Assembly (NCBI GenBank): GCA_964504195.1
Contig: CAZDDI010000066.1
Location: 1 to 21,629 of the forward strand
DNA length: 21,629 nucleotides
Source of the DNA: CAZDDI01 sp964504195
GTDB lineage: Bacteria > Chloroflexota > Anaerolineae > B4-G1 > SLSP01
Reading direction: 5' to 3'
A model generated the notes under the pieces. The model saw nothing but the letters and a program-made list of their open reading frames with translations, did not search any database and was not told the DNA's origin. The translations under genes were made by a program, and so were the position numbers. Below are positions 1 to 7,966 of the stretch, in pieces. Numbering within the stretch: position 1 is the first letter of the stretch; each line of letters opens with the position of its first letter.

Positions 1-43
1 TTGCGCGATTGCCGTCGAAGGCAATGCCGTAGGGCAACCGGGA

Positions 44-102
44 GAGGCTTCGACAGGCTCAGCCACCGGGCTGCTCCGGTGCCTGAGCCTGTCGAAGGCC
101 TC
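44..102. repeat. Imperfect palindrome, TTCGACAGGCTCAG family
   Basis: The left arm at 44-69 and right arm at 76-102 are reverse complements apart from one inserted base and one mismatch, around a core carrying TTCGACAGGCTCAG. The same core builds the tandem array at 21374-21629 and the degenerate copies at 390-431 and 14695-14742. It is an intergenic palindromic repeat of unknown function. Confidence 0.85.
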
Positions 103-197
103 TGCGCTCGGCAAAGGCGGTAGCGCCAAACTAATCCTGTAGTATGCTCAAAACACGCATATTGACGGCTGTGACAGGGCGACTTTTGCGCGATTGC

Positions 198-375
198 GAA
201 TTTTCGGATAGATTCTAAGGGTGTTGTGGGGGGGGTAACCGCAAAATCCGGCTGCTGCCAGGCTTAACTGAACGGGAATAAAACACACCCACAACCCTGT
301 CCAAACAAAACAAGGCAAGTTTACACTTGCCTTGTTGCTTATCGCCTAATGACCTTAGTATCTATCCGAAAACGC
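198..375. repeat. Inverted pair of GAATTTTCGGATAGATT-type motif
   Basis: Positions 201-220 and 353-372 are reverse complements at 19 of 20 bases. They enclose about 130 bases that include the terminator at 309-336. The motif recurs exactly (17 of 17) at 18955-18971 and in part at 438-450. The pair could be the ends of a small non-autonomous element or two independent insertions of a dispersed repeat. Confidence 0.6.
309..336 (-). terminator. Rho-independent terminator of the bactofilin operon
   Basis: A perfect 12-bp stem (309-320 with 325-336) has a 4-base loop and is followed, read on the minus strand, by the U-rich tail TTTTGTTTGG. It lies about 120 bases past the bactofilin stop codon and reads in the right direction. 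Confidence 0.85.
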
Positions 376-455
376 TTGAAGGCGGTAATTTCGACAGGCG
401 CAACCACCACCCCATCTTGACAGGCTCAAACGCAATAGAATTTTCAGATAAAACC

Positions 456-989
456 TTACTTGGTCTTGTGTGGCGCAGCCAACTCTTCTGGCTCAATATC
501 CACCACCGTGCCAGGAGGCGGGGGGGGCGGCGGCACTTCAACCACCGACTTGGGCGGCTCCAACTGCGGCGGCTGCAAATCCTGCGGCATAACGATCTGC
601 CCGCGCAAGTACGCACCCTCATTGATCAAACACGATTTAGTAGTCAAATCTCCCCACACCCGCCCGGTGTCCAAAATCTCCACCCGGTTCGCAGTGATAT
701 TGCCCTTAACCGCGCCAGCGACCGAGACGTTGTTGGCCTTCACTTCCGCCAAAATCTTGGCGCTCTCGGTGATAACCAGATTGCCGGTCGTCTCCACCAT
801 CCCTTCGATAATTCCCTCCACGCGCAGACCGCCATCCGCCTGAACGTTGCCCTTAACGCGGGTATTCGGCCCAATAGTGGTTTCGATAGGCGCAGGCGCG
901 CCGGACGCCGCCGTCATAGGCCGCTGGGGTTGCGATTGGGGTAACGGTTGGGACGGCGCGGGCTTCTTATCTTTTCCTAAAAACGACAT
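456..989 (-). CDS. Bactofilin (polymer-forming cytoskeletal protein)
   Basis: 177 residues. The central region (about 36-134) shows the short beta-helix repeats of bactofilins (PF04519/DUF583): regularly spaced Gly, Val and Ile, as in IGPNTRVKGNVQADGGLRVE and VAGAVKGNITANRVEI. Family members self-assemble into nucleotide-independent filaments, usually at the inner face of the membrane, and help with cell shape or wall synthesis. The N-terminus (1-35) is Pro/Gln-rich. The C-terminus (139-177) is proline-rich with seven consecutive Pro (153-159), encoded over a run of eight C (eight G on the plus strand, 520-527). I chose the ATG at 987-989 because AGGAGG lies six bases before it, at 1001-996; a start at 1004 would place that Shine-Dalgarno inside the gene. 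It is the last gene of a probable operon with the DUF4446 gene, 108 bases upstream, and ends before the terminator at 309-336. Confidence 0.88.
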   Translation of the reverse strand: MSFLGKDKKPAPSQPLPQSQPQRPMTAASGAPAPIETTIGPNTRVKGNVQADGGLRVEGIIEGMVETTGNLVITESAKILAEVKANNVSVAGAVKGNITANRVEILDTGRVWGDLTTKSCLINEGAYLRGQIVMPQDLQPPQLEPPKSVVEVPPPPPPPGTVVDIEPEELAAPHKTK

Positions 990-1097
990 GGAATGCCTCC
1001 TCATCTTAAAAACTAGGTTAAACCCATGTAGATCACTCGCAGGCGGGTTTTTTGTAAAATGCTACGTTCCTAATCATACCCCGCGCTGCCAAGTTTG

Positions 1098-1610
1098 TCA
1101 ACCGGCAGCCGGCGGGGTGGCAGGCGCTGTCCCGGCGGCCACCTGCCGCGCCTGGGCCAACGCCTGCTGCTCCTCGGCGCTGAGACTATGCGAGGAGCGC
1201 CATTGGGTGAGCGCCTTAGCGTAGACGCGGGTCTCATCACGCCCATGCAATGCGGACAGCAGCACGCCATTCCCCTGCTCATCCACCAACGCCAGCGAGA
1301 AGCTCTGATCGCCACCGATATCTGTAAAAGCCCGGTAGCGCACCAGCCCATGCCCCTGAATGGTATGGGGTATGATAGCCCGGAAGCGCGTCAGCGTGGC
1401 CTCGGCCTGTTCCATGCGCGCGGCTTGTTGATCCAACCGCATCAGCAAATTCGCAATGGTCGCCTGATCAGCATCGTCCGCCAGGGCCAACACGCGGCTG
1501 TACCGCTCCGCCAACTGATTGAAGCGGCGCTCCAACATGTAAACCCAATAGGCCCCCGCAAACAACAACAACGTCGCAGCAATCGTCCAGGGAAGTAATA
1601 CCGCTTCCAT
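1098..1610 (-). CDS. DUF4446 family membrane-anchored protein
   Basis: 170 residues. An N-terminal membrane segment (about 6-26) is followed by a charged helical region (about 27-85) likely to form a coiled coil, then the conserved DUF4446 (PF14584) block: VRYRAFTDIGGDQSFSLALV, then GNGVLLSALHGRDETRVYAK and a final LSAEEQQALAQAR helix. The function of the family is unknown. AAAGGAG at 1629-1623 precedes the ATG by 12 bases and directly abuts the stop codon of the upstream membrane-protein gene (1630-1632), so the two are almost surely co-transcribed. The bactofilin gene follows after about 108 bases. A membrane-tethered protein encoded beside a bactofilin and an envelope protein suggests an envelope role, but that is inference. 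Confidence 0.85.
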   Translation of the reverse strand: MEAVLLPWTIAATLLLFAGAYWVYMLERRFNQLAERYSRVLALADDADQATIANLLMRLDQQAARMEQAEATLTRFRAIIPHTIQGHGLVRYRAFTDIGGDQSFSLALVDEQGNGVLLSALHGRDETRVYAKALTQWRSSHSLSAEEQQALAQARQVAAGTAPATPPAAG

Positions 1611-1629
1611 AAAAATCTATCGCTCCTTT

Positions 1630-3981
1630 CTAAGGCACAATCTCCACCGGCCCCAGAATGTACCGATCGCCGGTCAGTGCTCCATCCAAACTCAGTTGCG
1701 GCTCGCGCCGCACACTCCCCATCTCATACATCCCTACTTCCAACCAGTAGCGGCCCGGCGGCAGTTCCGGCGGAATCACCAACCGGTACGGATCGCGCAC
1801 CTGTTGACCTTCGAGCCACTTGGGGAACCACAGATAAGTAGGGAACGAACCACCCAGCGGGGTGTAATCGTGCCCCAACCACGGCGCATTTCCCGCGTCA
1901 ATGAGATGGACAAAAATCGTGTAGCTGGTGCGTGGCGGGCGCAAAGCACGCCAATCCAACGTCAGGTGCAGGGTTTGCCCCGGGCGAGCAAGCAACGGCG
2001 CATCCCACACGTCGGCGCGCGTCTGCCAGCCCACCCGCGCCCGCGCGTTCATCAGGGCGATATCGTTACCGATATTAGTGATAGCGCGCTCCAACACGCG
2101 CGCGGTGCGCGGGGCTGCCGGGTTCGCCGTGACGGTGATCTCACCCAGCGGCAAGGTCTCGCCGCCACTGCTAAAGGGCAACGTCGCAATGCCCGCAGTC
2201 ATATCGGTATAGCCTAAACTAAGCGGATACGTCCCCGGCGCAAGCGTATAGGGCAGCAGCAGCTCATAGCGTTCGACAATGACCTCGCCAGGCAACCATT
2301 CCGGCGTAAGGCGGCGGCTATCCGTGGCCCAGCGCTGCTCGATCTCACCCACCCACGCAAAAGGCATCAGAATAGCCGTCTGCGTGGTCGCCGCGCGCCC
2401 GTAGAGGATGAGCGCCACCGGCTCGCCTTGCAGCGCACTGGTGACGGGTAAATCGTAGCCCACGATTTGCAGGTCGCCCACCCACACATCCGCCAGCGGA
2501 TATTGCGGCGTGACGGGATCGAGCGCGGGCGGCTCCAACACCTGCCAGAGATCGCCCACCGGGCGCAGACGAAAGCCCAAATCACGGATGTCGCGCCGGT
2601 AGTTGGTGAGGTAGAGCGGGCCGCGCGGCAGGTTGGCAAAGACACTCTCCGGCCAGGGCTGCGCGGCAGTGACGTAGACGTGACGCAGGTCGTGCTCGTC
2701 GAGCGCCAACCCTTCAACGTAGGTGTGATAGAAGTAGGGGGTGAGGTGCTCCCAATCGGAAGCCAACGTAGCACCCTGTCCCTGCCCGGCAAAACGGGTC
2801 GCCAGCTGCGCCACGAAGCGGTCGGGATCGTCCCACTGGCGCAAGGAGATGCGCGGGAAGGTGTGGATGGCGCTCCCGATGGGCAACAGCAGCAGCGCGA
2901 GCGTCGCCGGGACGAGGCGCGGCCAGCGTTGCGCGACGGCTGCGCGCAGGGTGTCCCATCCCACGGCCAGCAAGACGGCGAGCGCGGCAAACGGATGGAG
3001 CAGGTACGCCATCACGTCCTGTACGGAATTGAGCGTGAAGGCCAGATGGCCCAGTACGAACAGCCCCAGCAACAGCGCGGAGCGTCGCTGGCGGCGGGCG
3101 AGCGTTACCGCGCCTGTCCCCATCAACAGCAACAAGGGCCAGGGGAATTGCAACCGCAACAGGGTCCAGAAGACTTGCCAGCGGTTGAGCTGGTCAGCCA
3201 GGCCGAAGTAGAAGAGGTTGACCCGTAAGCCTTGCGCGGTGCCGTGCCGCAGGAACCCGGCCCAGGTGTGCATATCGGTTGGGCCGAAGGGGGCGGTGGG
3301 GCTGCGCAAGGGGAAGTAGAGCCAGGGGAGCAGCCCCAGCAGCCCGCACCCGACGATGGCGACCAGGGTGCGCGGTTCGCGCAGGATGCGGGGGCGCGTC
3401 ATCAAGATGAACAGGGCGCAGGCGGGCAAACCCCAGACGGTGATGGGGTGATGCACCACGCCCAGCCCGGCGCACACAGCGAAGGCGAACAGCCAGCGGT
3501 TATGCCCGGCACGCTGCCAACGCAGCAGTAGCCAGAGCTGCGTGAGGGTAATCGCCACGCTGATGATGTGTGCATTGGCGTGGATGCTATGCTGCCACAG
3601 GTCGGGCGCGACGGCGACAGCGAGCGCGGCAAGCAGCGCGCCCCAACGTGCGCCAGAAGCGGTATCGTCGCGCAACGCCAACGCGATGGCGTAGACGCGC
3701 GTGACCACCCACGCCCCGGCGGCCCCGGCGAGCAGATTGGTGCGGAAGGCGACGCTACCGAGGGGTAAGAGTCGCTGCCAGATACCCGCGAGCAGGGTGT
3801 AAAAGGCGTAGCCGGGCGGATGGACGATACCCCAAATCGCCGGAATGAATTGGTATTCGGAGGGATCGCCGTAGACCGTCCCCGGCGCGGTGGTAGCAGC
3901 ATACAGCGCCCAAGCCGCCGCGAACAGGGCCAGAGGGAGCCAGTGCCGGTATACGAGTAAGTTTTTGATATATTTTTGCAT
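1630..3981 (-). CDS. DUF2723-type polytopic membrane protein, probable glycosyltransferase
   Basis: 783 residues. About ten hydrophobic segments fill roughly residues 14-375, and a large, mostly hydrophilic domain follows (about 385-783). The N-terminal signature GDPSEYQF...GIVHPPGYAFYTLLA (about 38-65) matches the DUF2723/TMEM260 type of GT-C-like proteins, where an early acidic residue (D39 or E42) and the HPPGY motif sit in the first exterior loop. The C-terminal domain has beta-rich repeats ending in a block with FVHLIDAGN and PPGRYWLEVGMYEMG, seen in other exterior domains of envelope glycosyltransferases. Substrate and acceptor are unknown; transfer of a sugar from a lipid carrier to an envelope product is inferred from the fold class. 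No clear Shine-Dalgarno precedes the ATG at 3981. It is the first gene of the operon with DUF4446 and the bactofilin, and its predicted promoter is at 4061-4088. Confidence 0.75.
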   Translation of the reverse strand: MQKYIKNLLVYRHWLPLALFAAAWALYAATTAPGTVYGDPSEYQFIPAIWGIVHPPGYAFYTLLAGIWQRLLPLGSVAFRTNLLAGAAGAWVVTRVYAIALALRDDTASGARWGALLAALAVAVAPDLWQHSIHANAHIISVAITLTQLWLLLRWQRAGHNRWLFAFAVCAGLGVVHHPITVWGLPACALFILMTRPRILREPRTLVAIVGCGLLGLLPWLYFPLRSPTAPFGPTDMHTWAGFLRHGTAQGLRVNLFYFGLADQLNRWQVFWTLLRLQFPWPLLLLMGTGAVTLARRQRRSALLLGLFVLGHLAFTLNSVQDVMAYLLHPFAALAVLLAVGWDTLRAAVAQRWPRLVPATLALLLLPIGSAIHTFPRISLRQWDDPDRFVAQLATRFAGQGQGATLASDWEHLTPYFYHTYVEGLALDEHDLRHVYVTAAQPWPESVFANLPRGPLYLTNYRRDIRDLGFRLRPVGDLWQVLEPPALDPVTPQYPLADVWVGDLQIVGYDLPVTSALQGEPVALILYGRAATTQTAILMPFAWVGEIEQRWATDSRRLTPEWLPGEVIVERYELLLPYTLAPGTYPLSLGYTDMTAGIATLPFSSGGETLPLGEITVTANPAAPRTARVLERAITNIGNDIALMNARARVGWQTRADVWDAPLLARPGQTLHLTLDWRALRPPRTSYTIFVHLIDAGNAPWLGHDYTPLGGSFPTYLWFPKWLEGQQVRDPYRLVIPPELPPGRYWLEVGMYEMGSVRREPQLSLDGALTGDRYILGPVEIVP

Positions 3982-4060
3982 AATTCTGCAAAACGCAGTC
4001 CGTATTCCATCAGCCGCAGTTGTAGCGCCTTTTTACGGACTACGCATCACGACCGGGCGC

Positions 4061-4088
4061 ATTATAACCCGTTTTCGCCGTCTGTCTA
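4061..4088 (-). promoter_or_regulatory. Sigma-70-type promoter for the membrane protein/DUF4446/bactofilin operon
   Basis: On the minus strand, TAGACA (4088-4083, five of six to consensus) and a perfect TATAAT (4066-4061) are separated by 16 bases. Transcription would begin near 4054, giving a leader of about 73 bases before the ATG at 3981. Confidence 0.6.
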
Positions 4089-4097
4089 TTGGCGCGT

Positions 4098-4125
4098 TTG
4101 CTATCTACCCTGCCTGCCGTATAAT
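4098..4125 (+). promoter_or_regulatory. Sigma-70-type promoter for the metalloprotease gene
   Basis: A perfect TATAAT lies at 4120-4125, with TTGCTA at 4098-4103 (four of six) 16 bases upstream. The start would be near 4132, leaving a leader of about 78 bases that contains a small GTGAG/CTCAC hairpin (4151-4166). It overlaps the divergent promoter of the minus-strand operon. Confidence 0.5.
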
Positions 4126-4209
4126 CAATATGAAGCGTGACCCGAAAAACGTGAGGAAAAACTCACATTTCACATTCACCTATCAGGAAATGAAACGAGG
4201 TAACAAACT

Positions 4210-6282
4210 ATGGATAAAACGAGTTGGACTCTGGTAACGATTTTTGTGGTGTTGCTATTGTTATGTGTGTGTGCCTGTTGTGTAGGCATGGCCGGCGTAT
4301 GGCTGACCAGCGTCGAAAGTGCCGGCGGTATCAGCGTGACGCTGCCGCCCAATGTCGAGATCACTCCCTGGAGTACTGACACGCCCCTCACGCCCCCCAG
4401 CACGGCCCCAGTCACGGACGCCGCCTTCGAGACGCTACACGCGCTCCGTGAGGCCGAAGTGCCCCCAGCCGACCTGCACGATTTGGCCGTGCGCTTCCGA
4501 GGCGTACCGGCAAACACCCCGCGCACCCTAAATCAACCCGCACCGGACTATCCAGTAGGGACACGACGTACCTTCAACGTCTCTAATGTAGATACGGATG
4601 AGCAATTCGAGATAGTTGCAGTGATGCTCTACAAAACCGATGTCGTCTACATGTGGGTCGAGGAAGGGGTCAACGTAGATGAGCGTCGCCTGCGCGAGGC
4701 CGCCGATCTCTTCACGGAACATACCTATCCCACCAACCGCGAGTTCTTCGGCACAGAGTGGACCCCCGGCGTGGATAACGATCCGCGTCTGGGTATCCTC
4801 CACGCGCGCGGGCTAGGGCGCACCGTGGCCGGGTATTTCTCCAGCCCAGATTCCTATGTGAGCGGCGTGCGCCCCGATTCCAACGAGATGGAGATGTTCT
4901 ACATCAACATCCAGAACGTGCGCCTGGGCGATGATTTCTACAACGGAGTGCTTGCGCACGAATTCCAGCACATGATCCACTGGTACAATGACCGCAACGA
5001 GGACACCTGGCTCAACGAGGGCTGCTCGGAGCTGGCGATGGAACTCAACGCCCGCACGTATCACGTCCCCGGCACTTATGACGTGGGCGGCAGTGAGTAC
5101 TCCTACCTGAACCGCCCCGATACGCAATTAACCACCTGGCCGGAGGGGGTCGCCGGGGACGCCTCAGCCAACTACGGCGCATCCTATCTCTTCATGGCCT
5201 ACTTCCTGGATCGCTTCGGCGAGGATACCACCAAGTCCCTGGTGGCGCACGACACCAACGGCATGGAGAGTGTTGATCTGGTGCTGGCCGATGCCGGCCT
5301 GCCGCTCACCCACAAAGACCTGTTTGCCGACTGGACCATCGCCAATCTGTTGGACGACGACAAAGTGGGCGAAGGAGAATACCATTACCCTGAATTGAGC
5401 ATCTCAAAACCCAAAATTGATGCGACGCATCGGGCCAGTGATTACCCAGTCAACCGCACCACCGATGTCAGCCAATACGGGGTGGATTACATCCAGGTAG
5501 AAGGCAACACACCGCTCCAGTTCACCTTCAGCGGGCAGAGCGAGGTACGGTTGATTGATGCGCAGGCGCACCAAGGCCAATATCTGTGGTGGTCGCACCG
5601 GCAGGATGATTCTTATGCACGCTTGCACCAGGTCGTTGATCTAAGCGAGGTTAACGCGGCCACGCTGCGCTTCTGGGCCTGGTACCACATCGAAAAAGAC
5701 TGGGACTATGCCTATCTCGCCATCGGCACCACCGCCAGCGGCGTCATTCCCGCCGATCTTGATTCGACAAGTATCTCCTGGCAGATTTTGGACGATCGCA
5801 CCCTCAACTGCACCACCACCGACCCCAACGGCAACTCGTTCGGCTGCGGCTGGACAGGGGAGAGCAACGGCTGGCAGCAGTTCAGCGCCGATTTATCGCG
5901 CTACAGCGGGCAGCAAATAGTTGTCTCGTTCCAGTACATCACCGATGCGGCGGTCAATCAGCCCGGCTTCGCGATAGATGATGTGGAAATCGAGGCTGAT
6001 GGGGACATCATCTTCTCCGACGACATGGAATCCGGCGCGGGTAACTGGATCACTGAGGGTTTCGTGCGTCATGCCAACATCCTGCCACAGGAGTGGATCG
6101 TGCAGCTGGTGACTTATGGCCCACAAACACAAGTGCAACGCCTGCTTTTCACCGACGCCAACACTGGCACCTGGACGATTCCCCTGAGCAGCAGCACCCG
6201 TAGCGCCACCATCGCTATTTCCGCACTCGCCCCCGTCACCACGCAGAAAGCGACCTACCAGTATACGCTCACGCAGGAGTGA
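4210..6282 (+). CDS. Membrane-anchored or secreted zinc metalloprotease with C-terminal MAM-like domain
   Basis: 690 residues. An N-terminal hydrophobic segment (about 7-32) holds a Cys cluster (C19, C21, C23, C24) and could be a signal anchor or a non-standard lipoprotein signal. A Thr/Pro-rich linker follows (about 38-70). The catalytic site is HEFQHMIHW, with H250, E251 and H254, followed by WLNEGCSELAME with E270 as the likely third zinc ligand. This HExxH plus downstream NEG-S-LA arrangement resembles the M30/M6-like peptidases. The C-terminal half (about 455-600) has a MAM/choice-of-anchor-type beta-sandwich, with WAWYHIEKDWDYAYLAI and GFAIDDVEI, as in immune inhibitor A-like proteases. 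It therefore probably degrades proteins outside the cell. CGAGG at 4196-4200 lies nine bases before the ATG. It is monocistronic, with an inverted repeat downstream. The exact peptidase family is uncertain. Confidence 0.85.
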   Translation: MDKTSWTLVTIFVVLLLLCVCACCVGMAGVWLTSVESAGGISVTLPPNVEITPWSTDTPLTPPSTAPVTDAAFETLHALREAEVPPADLHDLAVRFRGVPANTPRTLNQPAPDYPVGTRRTFNVSNVDTDEQFEIVAVMLYKTDVVYMWVEEGVNVDERRLREAADLFTEHTYPTNREFFGTEWTPGVDNDPRLGILHARGLGRTVAGYFSSPDSYVSGVRPDSNEMEMFYINIQNVRLGDDFYNGVLAHEFQHMIHWYNDRNEDTWLNEGCSELAMELNARTYHVPGTYDVGGSEYSYLNRPDTQLTTWPEGVAGDASANYGASYLFMAYFLDRFGEDTTKSLVAHDTNGMESVDLVLADAGLPLTHKDLFADWTIANLLDDDKVGEGEYHYPELSISKPKIDATHRASDYPVNRTTDVSQYGVDYIQVEGNTPLQFTFSGQSEVRLIDAQAHQGQYLWWSHRQDDSYARLHQVVDLSEVNAATLRFWAWYHIEKDWDYAYLAIGTTASGVIPADLDSTSISWQILDDRTLNCTTTDPNGNSFGCGWTGESNGWQQFSADLSRYSGQQIVVSFQYITDAAVNQPGFAIDDVEIEADGDIIFSDDMESGAGNWITEGFVRHANILPQEWIVQLVTYGPQTQVQRLLFTDANTGTWTIPLSSSTRSATIAISALAPVTTQKATYQYTLTQE

Positions 6283-6339
6283 CCGGTATCCCAGACAAGC
6301 CTCCGGTAAATCAACTGATATGCAATGTCATTACGTTAA

Positions 6340-6433
6340 GACCTGGCAGGTTTCGTCCAAATTGGGGTGGGTAGTATTTTACCGGTGAATCACGACGTTT
6401 TGTAGACTCAAAGCCTGGAAACCTGCCAGGTCT
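6340..6433. repeat. Inverted repeat AGACCTGGCAGGTTTC between protease and murI
   Basis: The 16-base arms at 6340-6355 and 6418-6433 are perfect reverse complements, 62 bases apart. Each arm is itself largely palindromic (ACCTGGCAGGT). Related copies form the hairpin at 15381-15413, and the core CCAGGTT/AACCTGG appears in the terminator at 18871-18904. The repeat could act as a 3' structure for the protease mRNA, but it has no U-tract. Confidence 0.8.
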
Positions 6434-6463
6434 ATGCCCTAAACTTAATGAAACTGAACTGAT

Positions 6464-7294
6464 ATGACCTTATCCACCGCTCCCATCGGCGTGTTCGATT
6501 CCGGCATCGGCGGGCTATCCGTCTGGCGCGAGATTGTCCGCCAGCTGCCCGCCGAGCGCACAGTATACTTCGCAGATCAAGCGCATCTGCCCTACGGGCC
6601 GCGCTCGTTGACGGAAGTGTGCGGTTTTGCACGCGGCGTTACGCGCTTCTTGCTCGATGCGGGCGCAAAGATGATTGTGGTAGCGTGCAATGCAGCCTCT
6701 GGCGCGGCATTGCATCACCTGCGCGAGACGTTCCCGGATGTACCCTTCGTAGGAATGGAGCCAGCGGTCAAACCGGCTGCCGAGCACACACGGACAGGCG
6801 TGGTAGGTATCATCGCTACTTCGGCCGCATTCCAGGGGGAACTGTTCCAGCGGCTTGTGGAGCGCTTCGCAACACAAGTACGCCTGGAAACCCAAGTCTG
6901 TCCGGGGCTGGTGGAAGCTATCGAAGCGGGCGAGGCCAGTACGCCCACAACCGAGACCTTGTTGCGCGGCTATCTGGCGCCACTGCTCGCCGCCAACATT
7001 GACCAGTTGGTGCTGGGCTGCACCCATTACCCCTTCGCGAGCGAGACTATCGCCCGCATCGTCGGGCCGGGCGTGACTTTGATTGATCCGGCCCCCGCCG
7101 TAGCGCGGCAAATCGCGCGGGTACTGGCACAGCTCGATGCTTTGGCTCCGGCAGGCAATATCGCAAATCACCAATTTTACACCAGCGGCGATCCGGCCCA
7201 GCTAACCGTACAATCTACGCAACTCGTAGGCTACACCGGCCCGATACTGCGCGCAACCTGGAACGGCGAACGGCTCACAGAAAACGCGGGGTAG
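6464..7294 (+). CDS. murI: Glutamate racemase
   Basis: 276 residues, normal for the family. It interconverts L- and D-glutamate in the cytoplasm to supply D-Glu for peptidoglycan. The N-terminal IGVFDSGIGGLSVWREI contains the substrate-binding Asp-Ser. The two catalytic cysteines are C75 in VVACNAASG and C186 in LGCTHYP. PYGPRS (the YG-R-S motif) is also present. The first Cys motif reads CNAAS where most family members have CNTAS, so the Thr that usually contacts substrate is Ala. No Shine-Dalgarno is evident before the ATG; a five-codon frame (ATG at 6448) ends four bases upstream, which could allow re-initiation. The stop codon lies inside the terminator stem at 7283-7312. With the class A PBP at 15578 it shows that a peptidoglycan pathway is present. 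Confidence 0.95.
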   Translation: MTLSTAPIGVFDSGIGGLSVWREIVRQLPAERTVYFADQAHLPYGPRSLTEVCGFARGVTRFLLDAGAKMIVVACNAASGAALHHLRETFPDVPFVGMEPAVKPAAEHTRTGVVGIIATSAAFQGELFQRLVERFATQVRLETQVCPGLVEAIEAGEASTPTTETLLRGYLAPLLAANIDQLVLGCTHYPFASETIARIVGPGVTLIDPAPAVARQIARVLAQLDALAPAGNIANHQFYTSGDPAQLTVQSTQLVGYTGPILRATWNGERLTENAG

Positions 7295-7312
7295 ATAATG
7301 CTACCCCGCGTT
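7283..7312. terminator. Bidirectional terminator between murI and the V4R gene
   Basis: A perfect 12-bp stem (7283-7294 with 7301-7312) has a 6-base loop. The murI stop codon is within the stem. Read on the minus strand it is followed by GTTTTCTG, so it suits the convergent V4R gene at least as well as murI, where only TT follows. Confidence 0.7.
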
Positions 7313-7333
7313 GCTGTGGCACACAATCGCGAG

Positions 7334-7954
7334 CTACTGTTTATAAATCGCAAACACACATGCGCCCGGTTCCTCCCCCCCCGCTGCAGAACAAATTACT
7401 TCCTCAACCTGATACTCATCCGCAGCACCGGCCCACTCCAACGCCTCCTGTAAGAACCCCAAAATACCGTTACACACCGGCCTGTCAGCATCGGAACGCT
7501 GCCAACAGACTGAGCAAGCCTTGAGCTGGTAGAGAAATCGCCCGCCTTCCTCAGTCACAGTCGCTTCAGACTGGCTTTGTTGTGCCCAACCCTTAACGAT
7601 GACTTCCAACAGCGTCTTAATCCGCGAGCGGACCGGCAAGAGCTTAAAAGCCGGCCCAGCCAAATCCTGCCTGGCGCATAACTCCACAACAGCTTCTTTG
7701 AACGAAGCCCGTCCGGCGCGCAAGGCCAACGCACGCCCGCCACGCGGCCCATACATATCCTCAAGGGTGCGATTGAGTGCCATGAAATCCGCAAAATCCA
7801 CCCCCAATGCGTCATCATAAGGCGGTGAATTCTCTATCCACACATCCAGGCCAGCCAGACGCAAAAGAGCCTGTAACCCGTGCGGCCCCATCACCTCAGC
7901 CAAAGCATCCAGATAAATTCGGGTTCTACGGTTAGATTGAAAATAGTGTATCAT
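7334..7954 (-). CDS. V4R (4-vinyl reductase) domain protein
   Basis: 206 residues, cytoplasmic. The C-terminal half matches V4R domains (PF02830), small-molecule-binding folds with conserved Cys: C147 and C150 (CSVC), C161, C188 in VEEVICSA, and C199 in GACVFAIYK. The region around 160-175 (NGILGFLQEALEWAGA) is also typical. V4R domains occur in bacteriochlorophyll vinyl reductase and in sensors such as XylR/DmpR, where they bind ligands and may hold a metal. No catalytic or DNA-binding partner domain is fused here, so a sensing or adaptor role is inferred. The start is fixed by AAGGAGGT, which overlaps the TAA of the upstream Roadblock gene only 12 bases away; the two are translationally coupled. 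It converges on murI. Confidence 0.75.
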   Translation of the reverse strand: MIHYFQSNRRTRIYLDALAEVMGPHGLQALLRLAGLDVWIENSPPYDDALGVDFADFMALNRTLEDMYGPRGGRALALRAGRASFKEAVVELCARQDLAGPAFKLLPVRSRIKTLLEVIVKGWAQQSQSEATVTEEGGRFLYQLKACSVCWQRSDADRPVCNGILGFLQEALEWAGAADEYQVEEVICSAAGGEEPGACVFAIYKQ

Positions 7955-7966
7955 CCCCCCACCTCC

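Larger units (their letters stand above)
1..455. other. Gene-free, repeat-rich intergenic region
   Basis: I find no credible gene here. The open frame that begins near 327 runs antisense through the bactofilin gene and has no family features. The stretch holds an imperfect palindrome (44-102), a 12-base direct repeat (1-12 and 186-197, TTGCGCGATTGC), a run of eight G (228-235), an inverted pair of a GAATTTTCGGATAGATT-type motif (198-220 and 353-375), a minus-strand terminator (309-336), and decayed pieces of the TTCGACAGGCTCAG family (390-408 and 416-431). Confidence 0.7.

Noticed and set aside
1015..1060. Possible terminator or attenuator between DUF4446 and the bactofilin (AAACCC/GGGTTT)
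   Set aside because: The stem is only six bases with a loop of about 20, too weak to call.
2467..3228. 253-codon open frame on the plus strand
   Set aside because: It is antisense to the DUF2723-like gene, is Gln/Arg/Gly-rich with no family features, and has no promoter or ribosome site I could support.
6515..7174. 219-codon minus-strand frame
   Set aside because: It is antisense to murI, whose catalytic motifs are intact.
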